Shown piece by piece: positions 8,673-17,568 of a stretch of DNA of 64,000 nucleotides. The stretch covers positions 3,596,001 to 3,660,000 of the forward strand of contig NZ_CP049257.1 in NCBI RefSeq assembly GCF_011046535.1, in the 5' to 3' direction. The stretch comes from Nocardioides anomalus. Lineage in GTDB: Bacteria > Actinomycetota > Actinomycetes > Propionibacteriales > Nocardioidaceae. Position 1 is the first letter of the stretch. Each line of letters starts with the position of its first letter. Under the pieces are notes generated by a model, which saw only the letters and a program-made list of their open reading frames with translations, searched no databases and was not told where the DNA came from. Both the position numbers and the translations under genes were made by a program.

Positions 8673-9834
8673 GCGCTTCGACGTCGCCGTCGTCGGCCTC
8701 GGCGGGCTCGGCAGCGCCGCCGCCTGGGAGCTCGCGCGCCGCGGGCACTCGGTCGTCGGGCTCGAGCGGTTCGGCCTCGGCCACAGCCGCGGCGCCAGCC
8801 ACGACACCAGCCGGATCCTGCGGCACAGCTACCACACGCCGGCGTACGTCCGACTGACCCAGGAGGCGTACGCCGACTGGGCGCGCCTCGAGGCCGAGTC
8901 CGGCCAGGCGCTGGTCACCCGCACCGGCGGCCTCGACCTGTTCCCGGCCGATCCCGCCATCCCGTCCATCGACTACACCGCGGCCATGGACGAGGTCGGC
9001 ATCGGCTACGACGCCCTCGACGCCGACCAGGTCACGGCCCGCTGGCCGGCCCTGCGCGTGCCACCCGGCACGCTCGGGCTCCACCAGGAGGCCGGCTCCA
9101 TCGTCCCCGCCGGCCGCACCGTGGGCGTCCTGCACGACCAGGCCCGCCGGCTCGGCGCCGACCTGCGCGCGGACTCCCCGGTGCTCGGCCTCGAGGACCT
9201 CGGCGACCGGATCCGGTTGACCACCGCCACCGGTGCCCTCGAGGTCTCGGGCGTCGTGGTCACCGCCGACGCGTGGGTCAACGACGTGGTCGGCCACCTC
9301 GGGCTGCACGTGCCGGTCGAGGTCACCCTCGAGCAGGTCACCTACTACGCCGTGGCCGATCCCGCGGCGCTGGCCGACCTGCCGCTGTGGATCTGGATGG
9401 ACGACCCGTCGTACTACGGCTTCCCGCCCTACGACCCGTTCGGCGGACCCGCAGGGACCATCAAGGCGGCCCAGGACTGCGGCGGACCCACCGTCGCGCC
9501 CGACGACCGCACCTCCGAGCCCGACCCGGCCATGGAGGCGCTGCTGACCGACCACCTGCGCCGGATGCTGCCGGCCGTGGGCAGGCCGCTGAGCTCGGTC
9601 CGCTGCCAGTACACGCTCACCCCCGACCGCGACTTCGTCCTCGCCCCCGTGCCCGGCCACGAGCGTGTCGTCGTCGGCCTCGGCGCCGCGCACGCGTTCA
9701 AGTTCGTGCCGACCTTCGGGCGCGTGCTGGCCGACCTGGTCACCACCGGCGAGACGACCTCCGACGTCTCCGCCTTCGGCCTCGACCGGCCTGCCCTCAC
9801 CCAGCCCGACTACGCGCCGCACTGGCTGGTCTGA
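8665..9834 (+). CDS. FAD-dependent amine oxidase, monomeric sarcosine oxidase/N-methyltryptophan oxidase-like
   Basis: DAO-family flavoenzyme of 389 aa. The N-terminal dinucleotide fold (VAVVGLGGLGSAAAWELARRG) and the SHDTSRILRHSY motif match MSOX/MTOX proteins. Cys314 in RCQYTLTPDRDF occupies the position of the covalent-FAD cysteine (Cys315 in Bacillus MSOX), followed by the conserved VVVGLGAAHAFKFVP loop. Such enzymes oxidise N-methyl or secondary amines, releasing formaldehyde or an imine product and H2O2. The start overlaps the Rieske gene, which suggests sequential steps on one amine. Exact substrate is not readable from sequence. Confidence 0.87.
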   Translation: MVERFDVAVVGLGGLGSAAAWELARRGHSVVGLERFGLGHSRGASHDTSRILRHSYHTPAYVRLTQEAYADWARLEAESGQALVTRTGGLDLFPADPAIPSIDYTAAMDEVGIGYDALDADQVTARWPALRVPPGTLGLHQEAGSIVPAGRTVGVLHDQARRLGADLRADSPVLGLEDLGDRIRLTTATGALEVSGVVVTADAWVNDVVGHLGLHVPVEVTLEQVTYYAVADPAALADLPLWIWMDDPSYYGFPPYDPFGGPAGTIKAAQDCGGPTVAPDDRTSEPDPAMEALLTDHLRRMLPAVGRPLSSVRCQYTLTPDRDFVLAPVPGHERVVVGLGAAHAFKFVPTFGRVLADLVTTGETTSDVSAFGLDRPALTQPDYAPHWLV

Positions 9835-9836
9835 TG

Positions 9837-10442
9837 TCAGGCCATGACCGAGGGCTCGACGCCGAGCTCGACCGCGAGCTGGGCGCCGACCCAGGCCCGC
9901 AGCTGCGTGCGGGTGACGCTCTTGTGCACGACGACCGCCACCGAGAGCCCGTCGACGAGGGCCGAGAGCCGGGCGATGCTGGATTCGGGGTCCGGGCAGG
10001 TGAAGACGCCGGCGGCCACGCCGTCGCGCACGATGCCGCGCAGGACGTCCTGCCAGCGGTGGTCGAGCCGCTTGAGCTGCTGGCGGATGTCGGCGTCGCG
10101 CAGGGCGACCGCCCAGGCGTCGATCCAGATCCGCCAGCCGGTGGCGCGGCCGGTGGGGCCGTAGAGCTTCAGAACCCGCCGCAGCGCCGCCACCGGGTCC
10201 TGGCCGCTGGCCGCCTTCTCCATCCGCTCCAGGTCGCGCTCGACGGCGTGGGCGAAGGCCTCGGCGACGAGCTCGTCCTTGGTGCCGAAGTGGTAGAAGA
10301 CCAGCGCCGGGCTCACGTCCAGCGCCACCGCCACGTCCGCCACGCGCGTGGCGGCCAGGCCGAGCTCGTCGAGCAGCTCGACGGTCGTCGAGAGGATCTC
10401 CTCCCGGCGCACCTCCACCGACCGCCGCGCCCTGCCCGCCAT
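9837..10442 (-). CDS. TetR-family transcriptional repressor, BetI-like
   Basis: DNA-binding regulator of 201 aa. The N-terminal helix-turn-helix is clear (TRVADVAVALDVSPALVFYHFGTKDELVAEAF, about residues 32-63). The ligand domain (WRIWIDAWAVALRDADIRQQL) resembles the C-terminal half of BetI-type repressors. It is transcribed divergently from the second Rieske gene with a 26-nt gap and convergently with the flavoenzyme. It is the only local regulator in the cluster, so it is the best candidate to bind the three palindromes at 1460, 7548 and 16492; that assignment is an inference. Confidence 0.88.
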   Translation of the reverse strand: MAGRARRSVEVRREEILSTTVELLDELGLAATRVADVAVALDVSPALVFYHFGTKDELVAEAFAHAVERDLERMEKAASGQDPVAALRRVLKLYGPTGRATGWRIWIDAWAVALRDADIRQQLKRLDHRWQDVLRGIVRDGVAAGVFTCPDPESSIARLSALVDGLSVAVVVHKSVTRTQLRAWVGAQLAVELGVEPSVMA

Positions 10443-10468
10443 GGCGCTGACACTAGACGGGAGACGTC

Positions 10469-11611
10469 GTGACCGACGCGATGGACATGACCCACCTCGC
10501 CCCGCCGGAGGGCCGCGAGCTCGTGCAGATGCTGCCGGCCGAGGCCTACACCTCGCCGGCGGTGCTCGACTGGGAGCGCCGGCACCTGTTCGCCGGCGCG
10601 TGGACCTGCCTGGGCCGCGTCGACGACGTGCTGCCCGAGGGGCTGACCCAGCGGGCGGTCGTGGTCGGCGACATCGCCGCGCTGGTGGTGCGCGACGGCG
10701 CGGGGCTGCGGTCCTTCGCCAACACCTGTCGGCACCGGGGCCACGAGCTGCTGCCCGACGGGGGCACGTCGACCAAGCGGATGGTCACCTGTCCCTACCA
10801 CGCCTGGACCTACGACCTGACCGGCACGCTCAAGGGCGCCCCCGGCTTCCGCGACGTCGCGTCGTTCGTGCCTGAGGAGCACGGCCTGGTCGAGCTGCCG
10901 CTGGAGGTGTGGAACGGCTGGGTCTTCGCCCACGCGCTGCACCCGGCCGGCCGCCGTGAGGTCCCGCCGTTCGAGCGCCACCTCGGCGAGATCGAGCCGC
11001 TGCTCGCGCCGTACGGCATCGGCTCGCTCGAGGTGGCCGACCGGCACACCTACGAGGTGGCGGCCAACTGGAAGGTCATCGCGGAGAACTACCACGAGTG
11101 CTACCACTGCCCGATGATCCACCCCGAGCTGTGCACGGTGACGCCGCCGGACTCCGGGGACAACTACGACCGGCCCGGTGCGTGGATCGGCGGCAGCATG
11201 GTGCTGCGCGACGGGATGGCGTCGATGTCGCTGGACGGCAGCCTGGCGGCGACCCCGCTCCCGGGGGCGAGCCCGACGGCGGTGGAGTACCTCCACCTGC
11301 TGCCCAACCTGCTCGTCTCCGCCCACCCCGACTACGTGATGACGCACCGCATGGTGCCGCTCACGCCCGGTCGCACCTGGGTCGAGTGCTCCTGGCTGAC
11401 CCTGCCCGAGGCGGCCGCCGCGGGTGCCCCCGGTGCCGTGGAGTTCTGGGACATCACCAACCGCCAGGACTGGGCGGCCTGCGAGTCGGTGCAGCGCGGG
11501 CTGGAGTCGCCGCACTTCCGGCCGGGGCCGTTCGCGCCCAAGGAGGACGCAGTGGCCCAGCTGGTCTCGATGATCGGCGCGGCGTACCGCACCGGCGCAC
11601 TGACCGGCTGA
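10469..11611 (+). CDS. Rieske non-haem iron oxygenase alpha subunit, second paralogue
   Basis: 380 aa, same architecture as the gene at 7578 but clearly diverged. Rieske ligands are Cys87/His89 (CRHRGHEL) and Cys108/His111 (CPYHAW). Iron-site histidines are His213 and His218 (ENYHECYHCPMIH), and NRQDWAACESVQRG lies near the C-terminus. The GTG start has GGGAG about 6 nt upstream. Divergent from the TetR gene; no good operator copy was found in that short gap. Two oxygenases in one cluster suggest two successive or alternative oxidations, or different substrates. Confidence 0.88.
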   Translation: MTDAMDMTHLAPPEGRELVQMLPAEAYTSPAVLDWERRHLFAGAWTCLGRVDDVLPEGLTQRAVVVGDIAALVVRDGAGLRSFANTCRHRGHELLPDGGTSTKRMVTCPYHAWTYDLTGTLKGAPGFRDVASFVPEEHGLVELPLEVWNGWVFAHALHPAGRREVPPFERHLGEIEPLLAPYGIGSLEVADRHTYEVAANWKVIAENYHECYHCPMIHPELCTVTPPDSGDNYDRPGAWIGGSMVLRDGMASMSLDGSLAATPLPGASPTAVEYLHLLPNLLVSAHPDYVMTHRMVPLTPGRTWVECSWLTLPEAAAAGAPGAVEFWDITNRQDWAACESVQRGLESPHFRPGPFAPKEDAVAQLVSMIGAAYRTGALTG

Positions 11612-11629
11612 GCCGGCTGAGCCGGCCGC

Positions 11630-13096
11630 TCAGGCCTCGACCGGGTGCTCGTCGGTCGAGCGCGAGTCGGTGAGGCTGAGCGCACCGATCCCGGCGACCA
11701 GGCCGACCACGACCGCGAGCACGCCGTAGGTGATCCGCTCGCCGTGGAAGAACGACGCGACCAGGTCGCTGCTCCACACGCCGGCTGGGAGCGAGGTGGT
11801 GACCAGCGCGGCGATGAGCGTGCCGACCACGGCGGTGCCGACGCTGGTGCCGACCTCCTGGGCGGTGTCGTTGAGCGCGGCGGCCACCGAGGTGCGGTTG
11901 GCGGGCAGGGCGTCGACCAGGGCGATGGCGCAGATCGTCATCACCGTGCGCAGGCCGATGGTCATCGCGACCATGGCGACGGCGATGGCGAGGTAGCCGT
12001 GCTCGACGCCCCAGGCCAGCCCGGCCAGCGAGCCGCCGAGGAAGGCCGCGCCGACCAGGCAGGCGATGCGGTGGCCGAAGGTCGCGGCCAGCCACTCCGA
12101 GAGCGGCGTGGCCAGGATCATCGTGACGATGACCGGCAGGTTGGCCAGGCCGGCGCGGACGGGGCTCCAGCCGTAGGCGAACTGGAAGTGCAGGATCAGC
12201 CCGAACAGCACGCTGGCCATCGCGATCGACGTGCCGACCTGGGCCAGGGCGGCGCCGCGGACCGTGCCGTTGCCGAACAGCCGCAGGTCCAGCATCGGGG
12301 CGGCGCTGCGCCGCTCGTGGCCGACGAACGCCGCCAGCGCGAGCAGGGCGCCGATCACCGAGGCGAGGGTGGCCAGGGAGAGCCAGCCGTACTCCACGCC
12401 GCTGGTCAGCGACCAGCAGGCCAGGCCGATGGTGGCCACGCTCAGCACGGCGCCGGGCAGGTCGAGGACGTCGTCGGTGAGGTCCTCGCGGCGGTCGGCC
12501 GGCACGCCGAAGCGCACGCCGATGCAGGCGATCAGTGCGACCGGCGCGTTGACCAGCAGCAGCCACTGCCACGAGACGTGGGTGAGCGCCGTACCGCCGA
12601 GGACCGGGCCCAGCACGAAGCCGGACATGCCGACCACGATCATCACCGTCATGGCCCGCATCCGCAGGGCCTGGTCGTCGAAGAGCCGGAAGACCAGCGA
12701 GTTGGTGATCGGCGCCATCATCGCCGCGGCGACGCCCAGCCCGGCCCGGAGCGCGATCAGCTCGCCCGCGTTGCTCACCGCCACGACGGCCAGGCTGAGC
12801 AGCCCGAAGACCGAGAGCCCGACGAGCAGCACCCGCCGCCGCCCGAGCCGGTCGGCCACCGAGCCGGCGGTGAGGAGCAGGCCGCCGAAGGTGAGCGAGT
12901 ACGCGCCCGTCACCCACTGCAGCGCCGTCGTCCCGCTGCCCAGGTCGCGGCCGATGGTCGGCAGCGCGATGGACAGCAACGTGTTGTCGACCATCTCGAC
13001 GAAGAAGGCCAGGCACAGCGCGGCCAGCGGGATCCACGCTGCGCGCAGCGACGGGTAGGTGTGGGAGGCGGTCGGGGCCGCGGCGGTGGTGCTCAT
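11630..13096 (-). CDS. MFS transporter, DHA2 (14-TM, EmrB/QacA-like) family
   Basis: Inner-membrane drug:H+ antiporter-type protein of 488 aa. The first helix carries LAALCLAFFVEMVDNTLLSIALPTIGRDL, the A-type motif GSVADRLGRRRVLLVG follows near residue 80, and motif C GMSGFVLGPVLGG near residue 150; about 14 hydrophobic segments can be traced. The start at ATG 13096 has a GAGG site; the frame extends further upstream without support. It is the last gene of the leftward P1-peptidase/S15-hydrolase strand and may export a product or analogue. Substrate unknown. Confidence 0.9.
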   Translation of the reverse strand: MSTTAAAPTASHTYPSLRAAWIPLAALCLAFFVEMVDNTLLSIALPTIGRDLGSGTTALQWVTGAYSLTFGGLLLTAGSVADRLGRRRVLLVGLSVFGLLSLAVVAVSNAGELIALRAGLGVAAAMMAPITNSLVFRLFDDQALRMRAMTVMIVVGMSGFVLGPVLGGTALTHVSWQWLLLVNAPVALIACIGVRFGVPADRREDLTDDVLDLPGAVLSVATIGLACWSLTSGVEYGWLSLATLASVIGALLALAAFVGHERRSAAPMLDLRLFGNGTVRGAALAQVGTSIAMASVLFGLILHFQFAYGWSPVRAGLANLPVIVTMILATPLSEWLAATFGHRIACLVGAAFLGGSLAGLAWGVEHGYLAIAVAMVAMTIGLRTVMTICAIALVDALPANRTSVAAALNDTAQEVGTSVGTAVVGTLIAALVTTSLPAGVWSSDLVASFFHGERITYGVLAVVVGLVAGIGALSLTDSRSTDEHPVEA

Positions 13097-13161
13097 GACC
13101 TCAGCGTGGGCGCCGCCGCTTTCACCCCGGTTTCGCACCGCTTTCACGGCGTTTCAGCAGG

Positions 13162-13359
13162 TCAGGGGAGCAGGTGCCCCGCCCAGAAGCCCAGGACCAC
13201 ACCGACCACCAGCCCCGCGGCCATGGCCGCCAGCAGCGGCGCCCCGGCAGGCAGCACGGCCGACTCGGGCGCCAGCAGCCCTACGCGCCGCGCCGGCCCG
13301 TCCCCGACCACCGTCGCGGCCACGGCCTGGGCCGGTCCGGGCCGCCGCCCCTGCGTCAT
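13162..13359 (-). CDS. small putative membrane protein
   Basis: 65-aa frame from an ATG, with a C-terminal hydrophobic helix (LLAAMAAGLVVGVVLGFWAG) ending in HLLP. No family recognised. The 216 nt upstream (13360-13575) contain another frame that also reads like a membrane segment (VFLQMLGPGFPVGVLLGALL), so this could be the 3' part of a frame-disrupted gene. It lies between the MFS and S15 genes on the same strand. Low certainty that it is expressed. Confidence 0.35.
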   Translation of the reverse strand: MTQGRRPGPAQAVAATVVGDGPARRVGLLAPESAVLPAGAPLLAAMAAGLVVGVVLGFWAGHLLP

Positions 13360-13575
13360 GAGGTACGCCGGGAGCCGCCGCTTGCGCCGGCCGCGCACGA
13401 CCGGCTCAGCACCGCGCTGGCGCCGACGTCGCCGTCGGGCGGGACGAGCAGCGCCCCCAGGAGCACGCCGACCGGGAAGCCGGGTCCGAGCATCTGCAGG
13501 AACACCGACGTGCGGGCGAAGCGCGACAGGTCGTCGGCACGACCGAGCCCTACCCGGACGGGGCCGGGCCAACCG

Positions 13576-15435
13576 TCAGCGCGGCACGTGCTCGCGCCAC
13601 TCCCGGTGCCCGAACGGCTCGCCGCCGTCCCACGCGTCGGCGACGATGACCACGTCGTAGCCGTCGGCGCCGATGTCGACGCGCAGCGTGGACACGACGC
13701 GGACGTCGGCGCCGGGCCAGGTGAGGGCGTACGTCGTGTTCGCGTCGGCCCACTGCGCGAAGGTGCGCCGGTCGACGCCGACCTCGCCGCGGTAGTCCTC
13801 GAGGGCGGTGCCGCCGCCCGGGGTCTCGTACGACGACACGACGTGCGTGGTGGCGGTCGTGGTGCGGCGCAGCACGTCGCGGGTGATGGCCCAGGTGACG
13901 TCGGAGCCGTCCTCGCCGGAGTGCTCGGCGCCGGGCACGAAGTCGGGCGGTGCGACGCCGGAGTCGGTCCACAGCGGGAGGTCGAGGCTGCCGCCGCTGA
14001 CGGTGAGGGTGAGCGGCGCGGGCGGGGCGATGGTGTTGGGCCAGTCGGCGCCGGCCACCGAGAGCCGGAGCACGTGACCGGGGTCGAGCTCGTAGGCGCA
14101 CGCGTCCAGCAGCAGGTCGACCGGCGACGAGGTGTTGGCCAGGTCCACGGTCCCGCGGGTGATGAGCGCGGAGGTGCCGTCGGGGAAGACGTCGCAGAGC
14201 TTGACCGACAGCGAGGCCAGCGGCTCGGAGGCGGTGACGTGCAGGACCAAGCGCGGCTGGCCGACGATCACCGGCTGGAGCGGGAAGTCCCACGTCAGCG
14301 AGCGGGCGTCGTCCTCGCGCTGGTCGCCGGACTGGCCCCAGGGCAGGTGGCCGGCGCAGTCGATCCACGCCGCGGTGCCGACGTCCGGCTCCACGACCAG
14401 CGACCGCTCGCCCCAGAGCTCGAGGGTCTGGGTCGAGGGCTGCGGCGGCCACGGCCCGGACACCCAGTAGCCCGCGTGGAGGTCGAGGTCCGGCTCGGGC
14501 ACGGTCGAGGTCCGCACGAAGACGTCGGCCCGGTTGGTCCACTCCCCCTCACCGGACGAGCGCAGCCACCGGTCCCACCACGCGGCCATCTCGGCGTCGA
14601 GGTCGAGCCGCGGGCCCGGCATGGCCGTCTCCGGCGCGGCGTGCGCCCACGGCCCGGCCAGCAGCCGCCACGGCGTACCGGCCGCACCGAGCCCCTCGAC
14701 GGTCCGGAAGGTGTTGTTGCGGTAGCCGTCGGCCCACCCCGCCACGATCATCGTGGGGCACTCGATCCGGTCGTAGCCGAGGTGGCGCAGCGACCCGGCC
14801 TGCCAGTACGGCCCGTCCCGGTTCTCGCGCAGCCAGGTCAGCAGCCACGGCTCGTTGGTCTCCCACCGACGCCGCCACTCCGCGCGCCAGTCCCCGGGCC
14901 ACTCGGACGGCACGGGCGGGAGCAGGCACATCGGCGTCATGTAGTGGCAGTAGTCCACGAGGTCGGTCAGCTTGAGCGCGCCGCCGCGCCAGTGCACGTC
15001 GTCGGCCCACCGGTCGTCGCTGCTGTAGATGGCCACGATCGCCTTGAGCGCCGGCGGCCGCTCGGCCGCGACCTGCAGCGAGTTGAAGCCGCTGTACGAC
15101 GTGCCGAACATCCCGACGTTCCCGTCGCACCACTCCTGCTGGGCCAGCCACGCGATGACCGCACCGAGGTCGGTCAGCTCGGTGGCGGGGTACTCGTCGG
15201 TCGCGTCCCCGCCCGACGACCCGGTCCCACGCAGGTCGACCCGGCACACGGCGTAGGCGTAGGTGTCGCGCAGCTTGCGGTAGTGCTCGGCGTAGGACGA
15301 GGTGAGGTCGTCCTTGCGGTAGGGCAGCGCCTCGAGCAGGCACGGCTGCGGCCCGCCCTCGGGGAGGAACAGGGAGAGGGCCAGCTCGACGCCGTCCGCC
15401 ATGGGCAGGCGGACGGTGCGCTCAGTGCCCGGCAC
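13576..15435 (-). CDS. CocE/NonD (peptidase S15) family hydrolase
   Basis: Alpha/beta-hydrolase of 619 aa with the X-Pro dipeptidyl-peptidase C-terminal jelly-roll. The nucleophile is Ser113 in GTSYSG; candidate acid and base residues are the Asp in GWADGYRNN and the His in GPWAHAAP. Family members hydrolyse acyl esters or amides such as cocaine, cephalosporin esters and X-Pro peptides. The GTG start overlaps the end of the P1-peptidase gene by 14 nt, so the two are translationally coupled. This places it under the operator at 16492 and suggests hydrolysis of the same compound class. Confidence 0.87.
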   Translation of the reverse strand: MPGTERTVRLPMADGVELALSLFLPEGGPQPCLLEALPYRKDDLTSSYAEHYRKLRDTYAYAVCRVDLRGTGSSGGDATDEYPATELTDLGAVIAWLAQQEWCDGNVGMFGTSYSGFNSLQVAAERPPALKAIVAIYSSDDRWADDVHWRGGALKLTDLVDYCHYMTPMCLLPPVPSEWPGDWRAEWRRRWETNEPWLLTWLRENRDGPYWQAGSLRHLGYDRIECPTMIVAGWADGYRNNTFRTVEGLGAAGTPWRLLAGPWAHAAPETAMPGPRLDLDAEMAAWWDRWLRSSGEGEWTNRADVFVRTSTVPEPDLDLHAGYWVSGPWPPQPSTQTLELWGERSLVVEPDVGTAAWIDCAGHLPWGQSGDQREDDARSLTWDFPLQPVIVGQPRLVLHVTASEPLASLSVKLCDVFPDGTSALITRGTVDLANTSSPVDLLLDACAYELDPGHVLRLSVAGADWPNTIAPPAPLTLTVSGGSLDLPLWTDSGVAPPDFVPGAEHSGEDGSDVTWAITRDVLRRTTTATTHVVSSYETPGGGTALEDYRGEVGVDRRTFAQWADANTTYALTWPGADVRVVSTLRVDIGADGYDVVIVADAWDGGEPFGHREWREHVPR

Positions 15436-16483
15436 GGCCGTGCTCCCCCAGCAGGCGGACGACGGTGTCGGGGTCGAGCCCCTCCGAGACGTGGCCGTGG
15501 CGCCCGGTCATCGTGGGCGAGGCCAGCAGCGAGTTGAGCACCGCCTCCTCCGCGCAGTCCACGACGGCCTCGAACAGGTCGTCCAGCGCCCGCATGGCCA
15601 GCCGCGGCGTCGCGCCGACGTCGGCCCCGTCGCGGTCGGTGCGCGCGGTGGTCGAGGCGGCCAGGAAGATCTCGCCGCTGCCGTGGTGCGCCGTGGAGCC
15701 GGTCCGGGCCAGCCCGAGCCCGACCCGCCGCGCGAGCCGCTCGCAGCCCAGCGGGTCGACGGGGGCGTCGGTGACGACGACCCCGATGCACGAGCCCGCC
15801 GGCCGCGGCGGGTCGGCGGGAGGCGGCGGCACCAGCCGCCCCACCGGTACGCCGTCCACGGTGAGCCGGGAGCGCTGCCCGAAGTTGGTCATCAGCACCA
15901 CCGCCACCGTCTGGCCCGACGGCACCACCCGTGACGCCGTGCCGATGCCGCCCTTGAAGCCCAGGCACGACATCCCGGTACCGCCCCCGACCGAGCCCTC
16001 CCCGGGCGGCGACGAGGAGCCGCGCGAGGCCAGCGCGGCCTCCCGCGCGGATCGCACGTCGGCCGGCGTCACGCCCGGTCCCCGCACGTCGTGCAGGTGC
16101 GAGTCGTCGCACTCGGCCACGACCGGCACGAACACGTCGTCCACGATCGCCGGATGCCGCTCGAGCTCGAGGCGGAACGCCGCGTCGTACACCGCACCGA
16201 CCTGGCTGGTCGCGGTCAGCCAGACCGGCGACTCGAGCAGGCCGGACTCCTCCAGCGACAGGAACCCGGTGCAGTCCCCCAGCCCGTTGAGCACGGCGCC
16301 GCCGCCGACCAGCGGACGCGGGTAGGCGTCGTCCGCGAGGTGCAGGCAGCTCACCCCGGTCCGCGCCGTGCCGTCGGTCAGCGTCGCGTGGCCGAGCCCC
16401 ACGCCCTCGACGTCCAGCACGGAGTTCGTGGGGCCGGTCGGCAGCGTGCCGATCGCGATCCCCAGGTCACGAGCGCGTGGCAT
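15422..16483 (-). CDS. P1 family peptidase (DmpA/BapA-type N-terminal nucleophile hydrolase)
   Basis: 353-aa aminopeptidase of the self-processing P1 family, which includes D-aminopeptidase DmpA, beta-peptidases and nylon-oligomer hydrolases. The glycine-rich GGGTGMSCLGFKGGIG segment and the LARTGS..HGSGEIFLA motif are present; Ser263 after Gly is the expected autocleavage nucleophile. The ATG at 16483 is preferred because the DLGIAIGTLPTGPTNS family start follows; an ATG at 16501 would lie inside the operator. Divergent from the HDAC-like gene, 16 nt between starts. Amide substrate unknown. Confidence 0.88.
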   Translation of the reverse strand: MPRARDLGIAIGTLPTGPTNSVLDVEGVGLGHATLTDGTARTGVSCLHLADDAYPRPLVGGGAVLNGLGDCTGFLSLEESGLLESPVWLTATSQVGAVYDAAFRLELERHPAIVDDVFVPVVAECDDSHLHDVRGPGVTPADVRSAREAALASRGSSSPPGEGSVGGGTGMSCLGFKGGIGTASRVVPSGQTVAVVLMTNFGQRSRLTVDGVPVGRLVPPPPADPPRPAGSCIGVVVTDAPVDPLGCERLARRVGLGLARTGSTAHHGSGEIFLAASTTARTDRDGADVGATPRLAMRALDDLFEAVVDCAEEAVLNSLLASPTMTGRHGHVSEGLDPDTVVRLLGEHGRAGH

Positions 16484-16491
16484 GTGCTCAT

Positions 16492-16509
16492 ACTGACCCA
16501 TGAGTCAGT
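16492..16509. promoter_or_regulatory. TetR-type operator, copy 3 of 3, over the HDAC start codon
   Basis: ACTGACCCATGAGTCAGT, inside TACTGAC..GTCAGTA (16491-16510). The ATG of the rightward HDAC-like gene (16500-16502) lies within it, and the leftward P1-peptidase ATG is 8 nt away. One site could shut off both divergent genes, which would imply short or leaderless transcripts. Confidence 0.82.
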
Positions 16510-17564
16510 ACGCCGCACCTGTCGTCTGGTCGCCCCGGACCCGCGACCACGACCCGCAGCACGAGGTCTGGGTCGGCGTACCCACGGACGGGACCGAGCG
16601 CGCCGACCGCGTCGACGCCATCCTCGCGGCCCTCGCCGACCACCCGCGGGTCGAGGCGACACCGCAGCCCGACGACGCGCTCCTCGCGGTGCACGACGCA
16701 GAGCTGGTCGACTTCCTGCGCACCGCCGCCGACCGCTGGGCCGCGGGACCGTACGAGGCCCTGGTCGGCCAGCGCAGGGTGGTGCCCTACCTGTTCCCCA
16801 CGCCCGCGATGACCGCCGGGCTCCCCACGAGGCCCGCGGTGGCCATCCACGCCGACGCCGGCCGGTTCGCCTACGACACGATGACGCTGGTCGGCCCCGG
16901 CACGTGGGAGGCCGCCCGCACCGCGGTGGACTGCGCGGTCCAGGCGGCCACCATGGTCAGCGGCGGCGAGCGGTTGGCCTACGCGCTGTGCCGACCGCCC
17001 GGCCACCACGCGACGCCGGCCGGCTACGGCGGCTCCTGCTACCTCAACAACGCCGCGGTCGCCGCCACGGTCCTCCGCGCACGCGGAGCCGAGCGCGTCG
17101 GCATCGTCGACGTCGACGCCCACCAGGGCAACGGCACGGCAGCGATCTTCTGGGCCCGCGCCGACGTCCGCTACGGCTCGGTCCACGTGGACCCGGGTGC
17201 GGGCTGGTTCCCCCACGTCTGCGGGTACGCCGACGAGACCGGCGCCGGCGACGGAGCCGGCGCCACCCGCAACCACCCCCTGCCCGAGGGCACCGGCGAC
17301 GACGCGTGGCTCAGCGCCGTGGCCGACCTGGCCTCCTGGGTCGGCGACTGCGACGCGCTGGTCGTCTCCCTCGGCGTGGACGCCGCCGCCGACGACCCGG
17401 AGAGCCCGCTCCAGGTCACCGAGGCCGGCTACCGCGAAGCCGGCCGGCTGCTCGGCGCCACCGGGCTCCCGGCGGTCGCGGTCCAGGAGGGCGGCTACCA
17501 CCTGCCCACGCTCGGCGGCCTGGTCGCGGCGTACCTCGAAGGGCACGCGAGCACGGCACACTGA
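16500..17564 (+). CDS. histone-deacetylase-family zinc amidohydrolase (acetylpolyamine deacetylase-like)
   Basis: 354-aa arginase/deacetylase-fold enzyme. Diagnostic residues are present: His169-His170 in RPPGHHATP, Asp206 and His208 in DVDAHQGNGT, Asp294 in LGVDAAADDP, and the C-terminal QEGGY with the catalytic-site Tyr. Bacterial relatives remove acetyl groups from acetylpolyamines, acetoin-system proteins or other amides. The start codon is embedded in the regulon operator. Together with the P1 and S15 hydrolases it gives the cluster three unrelated amide-bond hydrolases. Substrate unknown. Confidence 0.88.
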   Translation: MSQYAAPVVWSPRTRDHDPQHEVWVGVPTDGTERADRVDAILAALADHPRVEATPQPDDALLAVHDAELVDFLRTAADRWAAGPYEALVGQRRVVPYLFPTPAMTAGLPTRPAVAIHADAGRFAYDTMTLVGPGTWEAARTAVDCAVQAATMVSGGERLAYALCRPPGHHATPAGYGGSCYLNNAAVAATVLRARGAERVGIVDVDAHQGNGTAAIFWARADVRYGSVHVDPGAGWFPHVCGYADETGAGDGAGATRNHPLPEGTGDDAWLSAVADLASWVGDCDALVVSLGVDAAADDPESPLQVTEAGYREAGRLLGATGLPAVAVQEGGYHLPTLGGLVAAYLEGHASTAH

Positions 17565-17568
17565 CCCC

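Noticed and set aside
10443..10468. A fourth regulon operator between the TetR gene and the second Rieske gene
   Set aside because: Only a left-half resemblance (GCTGACAC) is present and the right half does not match; too weak to call.
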